From Symbiodinium microadriaticum (Eukaryota; Sar; Dinophyceae; Suessiales; Symbiodiniaceae), in contig LSRX01000794.1 of assembly GCA_001939145.1 (NCBI GenBank), positions 1-64,000 on the forward strand: a DNA stretch of 64,000 nt, read 5' to 3'. Positions 35,901 to 46,101 of this stretch are shown one piece after another (positions within the stretch are counted from its first letter, which is position 1; every line of letters starts with the position of its first letter). The notes under the pieces are model-generated. The model did no database searches and was not told the DNA's origin. It saw only the letters and a program-made list of their open reading frames with translations. Made by a program: the position numbers and the translations under genes.

Positions 35901-38900
35901 GTATACAGATAAAGTCATCGTAGATCTTGTCTACAGGTATACATTTACTAAAGCCCTCAAGCTTGAGACCTACTTATGATTTGTGGACGCTCATCCCCCC
36001 GGACGTAACCCTCAAACCCTGGGGCTCGAAACTCTGGAATTCTAGAACAAATCGAAGAAAGTCAGGCACCTCAAGGGCTTCGTGATCTTGCTTCACGTTT
36101 AGGGTTAGCTAAACCTCTATTGCCCCCCACCCCCTCCCACGACGCCCTCAATCCCAAAAGGCGGAATCAGAACCCCAAACAAACTTATCCTAACCCTTTT
36201 GCCGTGTTTGGGTTGCTGCTGCCTCTCTGAGGCGACAAGCAGCAGATCACACTGAGCTTTGGTTGCAGACAAAGGGCACAATCATAATTATGCATGATGC
36301 TGTTTTGCCTCCAGCGCTTTCATTCTTGGTTTTTGCGGCCGCGAATTAGGACACATGTGTATCTACATATATTCGCGAGTTAGGACACATGTGTATGTAC
36401 ATATGTATAACATATGGTTTCGGATCACAGTAGTTCGAGGATTGACTGGGGTTTGCTTGATCGCATTGGACATGTGGATCGCACTGTTGAGTATTGTTGT
36501 GGGGTTTCCGGGCCTAACAGCCCACTCTGAGGCATCTTTACTATCAAATTGCACCAGAAGGACGACAAGATTAGCTACTTGGCTTGGCACATCGACGTGC
36601 ACCTCACACCCTTTCTGCATGCCGTCACGTGCAAGTTATCCGGTGGAGTGGGCAGCAAAACAAGCTGCATGTGCAAGCATCTATCACATGCCACAGCTAT
36701 GCGTTTTGGAGATGCAACCTAAACCCTAAAACCGTAAAACCCTAAACCCTAAACTCTAAACCCCTAGACCCTAAAACCCCAAAAGTGCTCACAACTCCCT
36801 GGCTTAGTCCAAAGTCAGCTGTTCCCCTCACCGATTCTGAGTCCAAACCCCACAGACCTCTTTGTTTTTGATCAAACCCAGGTTCCCTCAATCCCTACCT
36901 GGACCCTTAGAAAAACCTACCTTTTTGAAGCTGTTGCTTGAGGAAATCATAGGAAGGGATCCCTACAAAATGTAGATGATGTGAGGTTTAGGTAATCCAT
37001 GAATCCAGGTTCGAACCCAAAGCCCTATAGGCCCTAAACCCTAAACCCAGGTTCGAACAACAACTTCTCAAAGATGAACCTGGTCGACCTTGCCGGGTCC
37101 GAGCGCGCATCGCGCACCGGGGCGCAGGGGGACACGCTGAAGGCCACGCCTGATTGGCTTTAGGAGTGCAGGGTAGTCTTCTTTACAAAATTGTAAGAAG
37201 TTGACGGAGGGTTGGAAGCTGCTGGGTTCTTGCAGTTGCCATTATCGCTCAAGTGACGACCCAGTCTGACGGATTAGCAGCTGACACCTGACGACCAGCC
37301 AGGATGAAGTCGGCAGTGATGACAGGGGTCGCAGTGGTGCTCAGCTTCATGCAAGAAATAGCAGCAGCGACATGCACCGACTGTGACTACAGTGAGGAGA
37401 GCGTGCTGTTGCAGCAGATGGGGTCCTTGAACCAGGAGCATGCGCTGGGAGCTGGCGAAGGTCATGGAGATGAGACCTGCCAAAAAGAAGTGGAGGAAAC
37501 TCAGGCAGCATGGAGGCAGGCTATCTTGGACATCACCGCATCATACCTTGCTGATCCAGAAGGAGACTATGTCGAGGTGGCAAAGCATGCAATCCATGAC
37601 CTCTACGCTTATGGCGTCAGGAAGGCAAAGGTGCTGTTCAAGCCAACCAAGGCTGCCCATGAACCATTCCGCTCCACCGAGATCGGTGCACTGTCATACT
37701 TCGTCGGCTACGAAGCCACGAAAGACATGGGTGGCATCCCCGAGGATGGGGGCTTTGCCATAAATGGCGGTGAGGGCTGGAAAAAGGTCCTGATGTTCAA
37801 TGATCGAGTCAGTTGCTCAGGGGATCTTGCCTTTGCCCAGGGGTACTACTACTTCACGAATGCACACACCGGGGCCGTAGCCGAGGTCGAGTACAGCTTT
37901 GTGTACCAGTACCTTAAACGCAAGTGGAGGATCGTCGTACACCACTCCTCGGTACCATTCCCAGTTCAGGCTCCTAAAGAGTCCATGAGTTTGATGCAGG
38001 TCTCGCAAAACGCGAGGTTATCAAAGGAATGGCTCCAGAATCATATGGCCTCATCAAAACATAACGCAGTGTGCTCTGAAGAAGTGGAGGCAACTCAGGC
38101 AGCATGGAGGCAGGCTATCTTGGACATCACCGCATCATACCTTGATGATCCAGAAGGAGACTATGTCGAGGTGGCCAAGCATGCAATCCATGACCTCTAC
38201 GGTTACGACATCAAGAACGCAGAAGTAATGTTCAAGCCAACCAAGGCTGCCCATGAACCATTCCGGCCCACGAAAATCGGTGCGCTGTCGTATTTCGTTG
38301 GCTACGAAGCCACGAAAGATATGGGCGGCTTCTCAGAGGATTGGGGCTTTGCCATTAATGGCGGTGAGGGCTGGAAAAAGGTCTTGATGTTCAATGATCT
38401 GGTCAGTTGCTTGGGGGATTATGCCTTGGCCCAGGGATACTACTACTTCACCAACGCGAAGACCGGGGCCGAAGTCGGGGTCGAATATACCTTCGGGTAC
38501 CAGAAGTTTAAGGGCAGCTGGAAGATCATTCTCCACCACTCCTCGGTCCCATTTCCTGTCGAAGCTCCTGTAGTTGAAAGTCATTTGCTGCAGATGAAAG
38601 ACTAACTGAAGAGGCTTGATGATGGCTCGCAGTATCTTGCTCCATTCCTCAAGCTTTTTTCTAGCAACGGTCGCTCGGGCAGTTTTGTTGTATAGTTAAC
38701 GGGGGAGTTGCTCCGAAGGAGCTTTCCCTGTTGCCCTGTGGCTCATCGCCACTCTGAGGGGTTTAGAATTTTAGTGGTTTTTTCTTCTCCATGGCCTCAG
38801 CAGATTGCTCGTAAGGGCCAGAGCGATGCAGCGGCAATGCCGAGTTTGGAAACAATGCTCAGCACGTCAGCAAGACTTGGCATCTGTGAGTCACCATTCC

Positions 38901-41900
38901 ACCTGCCATCGAGCTGGGCATGGCAATTTCTGCCACAGTTTGATTTAGAGGGGTTTTAGAATAGCTTCAGCACGGTTTGAGGTGGGCTTTTGGGGTACCT
39001 TCCTAAACCCTAATTCCCCTGTTAGGCGTCTTTGCAGAAATCTTCAAATCGAAGGCATCCAGAACATTTGTCTATTCGGCCCCACAGGTCGACCATGCAT
39101 GCACCTAGNNNNNNNNNNNNNNNNNNNNNNNNNNNNNNNNNNNNNNNNNNNNNNNNNNNNNNNNNNNNNNNNNNNNNNNNNNNNNNNNNNNNNNNNNNNN
39201 NNNNNNNNNNNNNNNNNNNNNNNNNNNNNNNCATGTGTATATATATATATATATATGTGTATATATATATATATATAGATAGATAGATAGATAGGCAACA
39301 CATAATGTGTCATATGCATCTGTTTTTCTCTGAACCCTAAAGCCTACAACCCCATAGAAAGGAGCTGAAAAACCCTGTAACTCCATAAAAAGGAGTAAAA
39401 AACACCCTATAACCCCAAACCCTAACCGAAGGAAGGCGCGAACATCAACAAGAGCTTGTCGGCCCTGGGAAATGTGGCTCGGCAGCTTTGGGTTTCCTGG
39501 GCTGTGAGGGATGCCCCAGATTATTAGGGTTTAGGGTTTAGGGTCGAGGGTCCTTACCGCTACGATACTATAAGTACTATAGCATGCCCAAGACCCTGGT
39601 GGTAGTCTAAATGCCCCTCGATTATCAGTTGGGTGGCGTTGGCTCGAGGACTTCCGACCCAGACATGTTCTGACGAAGTGATCCGAAGATCCAGCCTGGG
39701 AAACCCTAAAGGGCCCTAATGGCCTAATCTCAGTCAAAGTGCCATCCAAGATCCCTTCCTGCTCGCAGCCTTTCAGTGATCAAAGCTTCCGGTCGCCGCG
39801 TTTGCCTTCGGAGCCATGGGTTGCACCGCCCTACGTACCTCGCCTGTTCAGCTGGAGGGACAGAGCTCGCAGGAGGCACTGAAGGACCGGGCCGAAGCCG
39901 TTTCCATCCACGGGATGTTGTTGGCTGAGCTTCTGGGTCTAGGGCGCTTGTTACCTGAACAAATGAACTATAGAGCTTAAGGGTGCAAAGGCGGGGCGGA
40001 AGGCAAGTCTTGCGTTGTAGAAAGAATGGAGTAGCTTTGTGGGCCCTTGCAGGGTCGCCTGCAAGAGGAGAAGGAGGTTGCTTGGTACCTGCGGGGCACA
40101 GATAGGCCGGCTGCATATTACAACAGGTCCATGGAAAGGCATGGGCTGGTCTCTCGGCGGTTTAGGATTTAGGGTTTAGGGTTTAGGGGGTCGGGGTTTA
40201 GGGTCCTTACTTTTCCAGGAACGGTAGCTGTATGGCAGAAAGGGTTGGTGATGTTCTTGCAGCCAAGGTGATGGACCAGTACATTCCTGCCATATGCTAG
40301 CCGAGGCGACCCACAGCACCTCACAGACGGGGGGATCCAATTCAGGACCCAATGTTGGAGGTGCAAGAGTCTGAGGTCCCGTCCACCCGCGGAATGCTAT
40401 GTGACACTGCGTTAGGATGAGGATCGACTCCATTTCTAGTCACTCCTCCCCATGGGAGATGTTCGAAAACTGTACAGTGTGCATGCCCATTCGAAGATCC
40501 GCTGGAGCCAGTGGCACTCGTACAGGGGAAAGACCACCGGCTTGATCCCTAATCCAAGCTGTACAGAGGATCATGCAACCAGGCCCTGCCAAAGAGACAT
40601 TCGTTTGTGCTTCCAGTGTTCCGGCTTATGGCAGGTGTAAGATGGATCGGACAAAATTGCAAATTCCTCTTAGTTATAGTACAGCGTACTCCCCTAACCC
40701 TCGAATTATTGCGGCCCTTGTCTTTTGCTACATAGCATAACATAGTATTCTACTCTGAAACCCAAACCAATAAACCCTAAACCCAAAAAGTGCATCTACT
40801 ACCAGAGTCGCTAGCGAATTTGGTCGAGGAGCATCCCGTTGCATGTGACGACAGGCATCGGAATCATGTCAGCTATGGCGCCTGAGGTTTTAGAAGCCTG
40901 GGTAATTGATAATCACATTCCGCATAGGTTTCCTTATTATCGATTCACTATAGCGTACCCCCTCAAACGGAAACATAGCCTGTTCTAACTAAGCATTCAG
41001 GCCCCTGATATCCAAGGTTATCAACACCCTCAGTTCGATGGCTGCCGGCGGCAAGAAGGTGTTCATTCCCTACCGTGGCCATGCTGCATCAAGTTGCGCT
41101 ACAGGGATCTTGGTCGTCCGTTGTGCAAAGCTCGGCCAGGGCTTTCGCCCCGAGCTCTACACTGACTCTACATGTTACAAAGGCATACCTCAGCCCTAAA
41201 ACCAGACACTTCTGCAAGTGCTAGACCCCAACTTGAAACCCGAAACACTTAAGCCTAAATACCCAAAGCCACGGAGCCCTAAATCCCTAAACCCTAAACA
41301 CTTAAGCCTCAATATCCAAAGCCCACGAACCCTAAATCCCCAAACCCTAAATCCCTAAACCCTAAACCCTAAAAACCTAAATCCAAAAAACCCTAGAGCC
41401 TAAACCCTAAAACCTAAACCCTCATCCTTTCTCCCCTGCAAGGCAACTCCAAGTTGACCCGGGTCCTTCAGGATCGGCTGAGAGACCGGTTTAGGGTTTA
41501 GGGTTTATAGGGCTTATAGGGCTTATAGGGTTTAGGGGTTGAGGGGTTTAGGGTTTAGGGTTTACGGTTATGGGGGTTAGAGGTTTAGGGTTTAGAGTTT
41601 ACGGTTATAGGGTTTAGGGTTTAGGTTTATTCATATGGGGACTTTCCGACAAATTAGGGCTACCTTAGTTTTGGGGGTCCTTAGGGGTCCTTGTAATAAG
41701 GATCCTACTATCATTTAGGGTGCCATATTAGGATGCCCTATTTTCGGAAACCCCCATATAGATCCAGAGTAAGAGAATAGTCGTAATAATACGAAGTAGT
41801 ACGGGTAGTAGCTGGAATGACAAGTAAATATGTGGATAATCAACATAAGCGTTCAACCCTGATCTGGGGGGTTTGAAGAAGTACGTAGTTCGTAGAGTTT

Positions 41901-43588
41901 AAGGTGCTGTAAGGGTGCCACAACGTTTACTCTGGAGGTTTCTACGGGTCTTAGGAATTAGCGTCCCCTTCCCCAGCTCGTATACTGCAATATACCCCAC
42001 AACCTCATTCCATGTGCAACTAAATGGTAGCTCGTGACTCTCTGTTGGTGTACACATCAACACCAACGTCATGAATGATGCAGCAACGGAAGATGCACTG
42101 TTATAGTTTCAGCATACTGTACTAGGATGCACAGGTAGAAACTCGTCGACGCAGGAGTCCTTGGGAGGGAATGCGCTGACCACCATGATGGCCGCCATTT
42201 CGCCTTCAAAGACAAACAGTTGCCCGGCTGATCTATTAAACCCTAAATTTAACCTAAGTTAACTAAACCCCGAGACCCTCAACCCTAAATCCTACTGGTA
42301 GGGGTTTACCGCATGATGACTTCTGTTCACGACTAATTCGCTCTGAAGTTGCCCATGTCTGTTCCAGTTACAGTGAAAAGTCGCTGGCAAGTCTCACCCC
42401 CTATACACTACATCTTTCAATCCTACAGAAGTAGTCTCTAAACCCTCTACACCCTAAACCTTAAACTTCTAAGTCCTTAACCCTAAACCCCAGCCCAATA
42501 TACCCTCATCATACTGTAGTTGCGGGCACCTCCTCCGTTGCTTCAGGTGAAGAGACGTACTCGACCCTGAATTATGCCGCCCGCGCAAAGTTCATCAAGC
42601 TGAATGCGCCCCTTGGCTCGTACCAGCCTTCAGAGTGCCTTCGGTACCCCTAAGCGAAGATCTTCATAAGTTAGCGCTCCTAGCATGCGACTCTGAAAGC
42701 AGGCTTCCTGATTTCAGCCACTTGCCTACCATGACTGGCCCCAATCTAACAGCCCCAAAAATGGTACTAGTCATGTTGCCCCCACAGGTTCCTCAAGATT
42801 TTTATTTAAGTTATGTAGTGCATGATGACCCCCGCCAAGCCCGACTTCTAATCTTTAAGGCCGCTGTAATGCCGAGCGTGAGGTCGAAGAACGAGGAAGC
42901 AGAGCATCTCTCGAAGCTTGAAGAGGAGGCGGTTTAGGGTTTACGGATTTAGGGGTTTAGTGTTTAGGGTTTAGGGCTTATGGATTGTCGGGATTGCTAC
43001 TAGGACGACTGACACGACGTGCTCAAGCCGGCAGTGTCTTGCTACCTACAGCAGACTTCCCAAAAGGGGTTAGGAACCTGAACCTGGTATCGTCATATCC
43101 TTCTTGCAGAGAATGCTCGTGACTCTGAGTTCAGTATCTCCATTTTGTTACAGCATTGTGAAGACAATGCACATCGGTCGTTTACACAGGTTTTTTCAAG
43201 TCGCCACGGATCAGCCAACCTTGTGTGCTGTTGTAGGACTCAGGACGTGTCGACCACGAGTTCTGCAGGTTTGTTTGCAGCATGCGCGAGACAGGCTCAA
43301 TGAACGAATGCACACTTGCTCAGACGACAGAACCCTACTGAGCTCTAAACCCCAAACCCAAGCCCCTATCTAAAGTTAAGGGACAGGAGTGTCCATTTCT
43401 TGCCAACCACAAAGACTCCGGTTACTCATTATACTAAGCCCAAATCCCCCCCAAAAAAACTCGATAAACCCTAAACTAAACCCTAAAATCTGCCCCAAAC
43501 CCACCAAAAACCTTAGCTAAAAAACCCTTGAAGTGCTGCCAGATTTCAGGTGGAGATGCTACGTGCCAAGCTCGCAGAAGCTGAGCAG
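27788..43588 (+). CDS. kinesin motor protein (kinesin-3-like), motor domain in about 20 small exons
   Basis: Kinesins are ATP-driven microtubule motors of the cytoplasm or flagellum. Exons: 27788-? ([14 protein letters not shown]), 30452-30509 (PFEFDHAFG), 30910-about 30944, 31458-31503 ([10 protein letters not shown]), 31889-31949 (P-loop [16 protein letters not shown]), 32096-32160, 32403-32466 (FLEIYNE), 32658-32686 (IVYDLLVPR), 33977-34041 ([15 protein letters not shown]), 34583-34640, 35320-35357 (ATAATQMN), 36232-about 36252 (switch I ATSSRSH), 37051-37142 (switch [12 protein letters not shown]), 39432-39473 ([11 protein letters not shown]), 41017-41074 (KKVFIPYR), 41443-41471 (NSKLTRVLQ), 42155-42218 ([10 protein letters not shown]), 42547-42619 ([13 protein letters not shown]), 42883-42931 (neck, acidic helix), 43550-43588 or 43598 ([13 protein letters not shown]). 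From 31458 to 36252 and from 37051 on, phases agree at every junction. Donors include GT, GC and GA (31504, 41472); acceptors are almost all AG|G. Unresolved: the N-terminal exon, the end of the first exon and anything between it and 30452, the 3' edge of 30910, and the link between 36252 and 37051. The motif wording resembles kinesin-3; that subfamily call is tentative. Confidence 0.93.
27859..28022. repeat. TTA/ATT microsatellite
   Basis: An AT-only tract of trinucleotide units in the first kinesin intron. Confidence 0.9.
29377..29461. repeat. GGT then GCT trinucleotide array
   Basis: About 14 GGT units switch directly to about 14 GCT units. Homopolymer-like open frames (His, Gln, Ala, Pro) are products of the repeat. 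Confidence 0.95.
29690..29980. repeat. compound GCA/GTA trinucleotide array
   Basis: Alternating blocks of GCA and GTA units, in two large cycles. All six frames stay mostly open, giving poly-Ala, poly-Val, poly-Leu and poly-Thr frames that are not genes. Confidence 0.95.
30536..30672. repeat. TTTAGGG block at a kinesin intron start
   Basis: TTTAGGG, TCTAGGG and related units begin 27 bases after the donor at 30510. CCCTAAA units stand before the exon at 30452. Confidence 0.9.
33083..33170. mobile_element. small inverted-repeat element, family 3, copy A
   Basis: The left end CCCATAAGCCCCTAAGTAGT matches the complement of the right end AAGGAACTACTTAGGGGCCC. It lies inside the kinesin intron 32687-33976. 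Confidence 0.8.
33699..33784. mobile_element. small inverted-repeat element, family 3, copy B
   Basis: The left end CCCATAGGCCCCTAAGTAGT pairs with the right end AAGGAACTACTAGGGGGCCT. It lies in the same intron as copy A, about 530 bases downstream. Diverged relatives may lie at 60466-60680. Confidence 0.8.
35050..35310. repeat. compound trinucleotide array ending at an exon acceptor
   Basis: GAC, TAC, TCC and a long (TGCTAC)n run. The array and its cctcctctcctcctg tail reach to within 10 bases of the AG at 35318-35319, so they serve as the pyrimidine tract for the exon at 35320. Confidence 0.9.
35720..35905. repeat. TA/TATG compound microsatellite
   Basis: (TA)n, then (TATG)n/(GTATAT)n, then (TA)n, close to self-complementary at its ends. 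Confidence 0.9.
37233..37253 (+). other. relict dinoflagellate spliced leader
   Basis: Seventeen of 21 bases match the conserved dinoflagellate spliced leader (last 21 of 22 bases, recalled from the literature). The runs GCCATT and GCTCAAG are intact and four positions differ. It ends 50 bases before the ATG at 37304, where a leader would sit on an mRNA. Such relicts mark genes that returned to the genome from trans-spliced mRNA. Confidence 0.7.
37304..38605 (+). CDS. secreted protein with two NTF2/SnoaL-like domains
   Basis: 433 residues, no intron. Residues 1-22 form a likely signal peptide. Two domains of about 163 residues (about 59-222 and 257-419) are near copies, offset by exactly 198 residues (594 bases). 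Each starts with [21 protein letters not shown] and ends with a [12 protein letters not shown] strand. The small alpha+beta shape, with GYYYFTN near the end, fits the SnoaL/NTF2-like fold; family proteins are enzymes or ligand-binding domains, and no catalytic residue can be assigned here. Short motifs of the LLQ/LMQ type stand before domain 1 (VLLQQM, 35-39), between the domains (SLMQV) and at the C-terminus (HLLQM), perhaps processing or sorting signals. The protein is probably secreted or luminal. The gene sits inside a kinesin intron on the same strand and carries a relict spliced leader upstream, so retroposition is likely. The ATG is the first in frame. The CDS call is strong; the function is not. 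Confidence 0.87.
   Translation: MKSAVMTGVAVVLSFMQEIAAATCTDCDYSEESVLLQQMGSLNQEHALGAGEGHGDETCQKEVEETQAAWRQAILDITASYLADPEGDYVEVAKHAIHDLYAYGVRKAKVLFKPTKAAHEPFRSTEIGALSYFVGYEATKDMGGIPEDGGFAINGGEGWKKVLMFNDRVSCSGDLAFAQGYYYFTNAHTGAVAEVEYSFVYQYLKRKWRIVVHHSSVPFPVQAPKESMSLMQVSQNARLSKEWLQNHMASSKHNAVCSEEVEATQAAWRQAILDITASYLDDPEGDYVEVAKHAIHDLYGYDIKNAEVMFKPTKAAHEPFRPTKIGALSYFVGYEATKDMGGFSEDWGFAINGGEGWKKVLMFNDLVSCLGDYALAQGYYYFTNAKTGAEVGVEYTFGYQKFKGSWKIILHHSSVPFPVEAPVVESHLLQMKD
38606..39431. other. rest of a kinesin intron, with N gap
   Basis: The 3' flank of the nested gene, a short CCCTAA motif at 39004, an assembly gap of 123 Ns at 39109-39231, a TA/TAGA microsatellite at 39233-39293 and CCCTAAA-type motifs up to the acceptor at 39431. 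Confidence 0.8.
41190..41635. repeat. telomere-like blocks bracketing a kinesin exon
   Basis: About 230 bases of CCCTAAA-type units precede the 29-base exon at 41443-41471. TTTAGGG-type units start 19 bases after it and continue to about 41635. This is the clearest example of the inverted arrangement. Confidence 0.92.
41637..41757. mobile_element. small inverted-repeat element, family 2, copy B
   Basis: The left end GGGGACTTTCCGACAAATTA pairs with the right end CCCTATTTTCGGAAACCCCC. It shares the inner ataaggatcctacta and gggtgccatatta segments with copy A. Confidence 0.75.
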
Positions 43589-43634
43589 GCCCGGCCCGGC
43601 CGAAGAGGGGCCTAAATAGTTGCCAATACGATCT

Positions 43635-43790
43635 AGGGTTTAGGGTTTAGGGTTTAAGGGTTTTGGGTTTAAGCGTGTAAGGGTTCAAGGGTTTAAGGGT
43701 TTTAGGGTTGAGGGTTTGGGGTTTAAGGTTTTGGGTTTTAGGGTTTTAGGGTTTAGGGGTGCAGGGGTTTAGGGTTTAACTGTGTTGGGC
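43635..43790. repeat. telomere-like TTTAGGG block
   Basis: Follows the kinesin neck exon at 43550. The CCCTAAA partner block stands at 43440-43500 before that exon. Confidence 0.9.
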
Positions 43791-44332
43791 TCCTTATTCG
43801 AATTTCAGTATCAGTACAATATATCACAAAAGTCTATTCTATTGTGAAGGCCCATGTTCTGAGCTTCCGTTGTACTACGAAGGAGCCCACCCTATTCTAA
43901 TTCTTATACGGCCCCCCCTCCGCCCCCCCACCCCCTACATCACCCTTCCCTTCGTCCTGGCTACGAGGGTTCCACTGGCCTTGAGGGTTTAGGGTGTAGG
44001 GTGTTTGGTGTTACCGGGTTTACGGTTAGAGTTTCAGGTTTAGGGCGTTTTCGTGTGAGCCGTGCATTCCTGCATGTGGCGCCAGAAGGAGCATTCTGAC
44101 TTTGCGAAGCTTCGAAACTCTTGAGCTCGAGCAAGAGGCATCTTGAAGAAGGGATGGAGACATAGTGCTAGGAGTAGGAGTTTACTGCTACTCATTCATG
44201 GCATCTTCGCAGACAAACAGACAAACAGCCACACAGACATGTAGACCTATAAGTACAAACGCCCAACCACCCACCAGCGCACACACACACAATTACACAG
44301 ACAGACATGCGATGCGGTTGATGAGACAGACA

Positions 44333-44431
44333 GATGCATGTATGTATGTACGTATGCATGCATGTTTCTATGTATGTGTGTGTGTAGGTCTGTACGTATG
44401 TACGTACGTACGTACGTACGTACGTACGTAC

Positions 44432-44462
<31 letters not shown>

Positions 44463-44517
44463 TGTATGTATGTATGTATGTATGTATCCATCAATATATG
44501 TATGTAGCTAATGTATG

Positions 44518-44549
<32 letters not shown>

Positions 44550-44757
44550 TGTATGTATGTATGTATGTACGACTGTAGGTAGGTAGGTAGGTAGGTAGGT
44601 AGGTAGGTACGTAGGTACGTAGGTAGGTAGGTAGGTAGGTAGGTAGGTACGTAGGTAGGTAGGTACGTAGGTACGTAGGTAGGTAGGTAGGTAGGTAGGT
44701 AGGTACGTAGGTAGGTAGGTAGGTAGGTAGGTAGGTCGGTAGGTAGGTATGTATGTT
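44333..44757. repeat. GTAT/GTAC/GTAG tetranucleotide array
   Basis: About 425 bases. A perfect (GTAC)n run at 44394-44430 is self-complementary. It is followed by (GTAT)n and then (GTAG)n with regularly placed GTAC units. The long minus-strand frame of Tyr-Leu-Pro-Thr units here is not a gene. Confidence 0.95.
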
Positions 44758-45059
44758 GGATTGAATTTACAGCTGTGTGTTTGTAGGTGTGGATGTAGGC
44801 ATTCGTGAGTTCATATGCGTGTGTGTACATGCATGTAGTTATGTGTATCTGTATGTGCAGAGTGTATGTTTGTTGTTCATGTCCATGTGTATGTAGGTGT
44901 GTAGAATTTGCAGGTGTAGTAATGTACATGCATGCAACATCACACACAGGTATGAACCCTTGTTTGTCTTGTCTCGTCTTGTCCTGGCGTTTCTCGTCTT
45001 GCCGTGTATGCTATCGTACGAAATTCATACAAGTAGCGTAGATTTATACATGTATACAA

Positions 45060-45093
<34 letters not shown>

Positions 45094-45320
45094 CTATCTA
45101 TCTATCTATCTATATATGTGCATATCTGTCTATCTGTGCGTGTGCCATGTAGCTTCTGATTGATTGACTGACGGATTGCCTGTCCGTCACTCCGTTCCCC
45201 TCCCTCCCTCTCAGAGACACCAGCCCAGCCCGTCCGTGAAAGCCTCACATGTCGTATCTTCACACCTCCCTTCCTCCTGGACAACCCCTCGAATCTTGAA
45301 GCCATGCCCAAGACCCAAAT

Positions 45321-45405
45321 GGGAGTTTCCGACATTAGGGTTACCTTATTTTGGGGGGGTCGTTATAATAAGGATCCTAAAATATAGGGTGCTATATTGG
45401 GGTCC
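45321..45405. mobile_element. small inverted-repeat element, family 2, copy C (truncated)
   Basis: The left end GGGAGTTTCCGACATTAGGG and the inner ataaggatcctaaaa and gggtgctatatt segments are present. The right terminal repeat is missing. Confidence 0.6.
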
Positions 45406-46101
45406 CAAGCCCTTAGAGCACTAATGATTAGGGTCTAGGGTCCCCCCTTTGTCGGCGAGGCAAAGATTCATATCGACACCTCTCGCCCCGCGCTTAGAGT
45501 CACTCCTGGGGGCTGAGACTTTCTCCATTAGGCTTTGTTATCGTTAGTAGGTCTTTAGGGTTGAGGTTTGTTGAGTGTTTTCCTTGTGATAGTTCCGTAG
45601 TTTCCCAGCGTTGTTTTCCGATTTTCCGGCTTCTGCATCAGGGTTCGTAGCTGACTGGATTCGGAGTGGCAGTTCTTCACCAAGTTGGGGCAGACCAGAG
45701 AGCCGTCTTGCTGTCTATCTTGCGCACATGCGTGTAGATGTTTCGTGGTCCTTTTGGGGTCGGAACCATGTGATATAGGCGCCTGCATGACTATGGATAT
45801 TCATCCTTGGCGTTCCTTCTCATAACTATAGTATAGCATGTACACCCCCCCCCCCCCCAAGGAAACCAGTCTGACCAGTAAGGGCCCCCAGGGCCCCAGT
45901 CGAATTAAGTTCTGCAGTCCCAGCCGCTGCAGGAAGCCCTTAACTTAGTTATCAAGCCTCACAGAGCCTCTGCAGAAGTCTTAGAATATGCCATGATAGC
46001 AGTATCATACACCCTTACACTCTAGAACCCCTTAAAGGATCCCTGAAACACCACCATATTAGTTCTTCAGGGCCCCTGGTCCCCGACCCTAATCTCCCAA
46101 G

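Noticed and set aside
36860-36890. Short exon linking switch I and switch II of the kinesin (reads TSLFLIKP)
   Set aside because: Attractive wording, but its phase does not fit the exon at 37051; left out of the model.
37000-37060. tRNA gene suggested by the B-box-like ggttcgaac (twice), also at 23143
   Set aside because: No A box or foldable cloverleaf upstream; the second copy overlaps a kinesin acceptor and exon.
44192-44947. 251-residue minus-strand frame
   Set aside because: Translation of the tetranucleotide array only.
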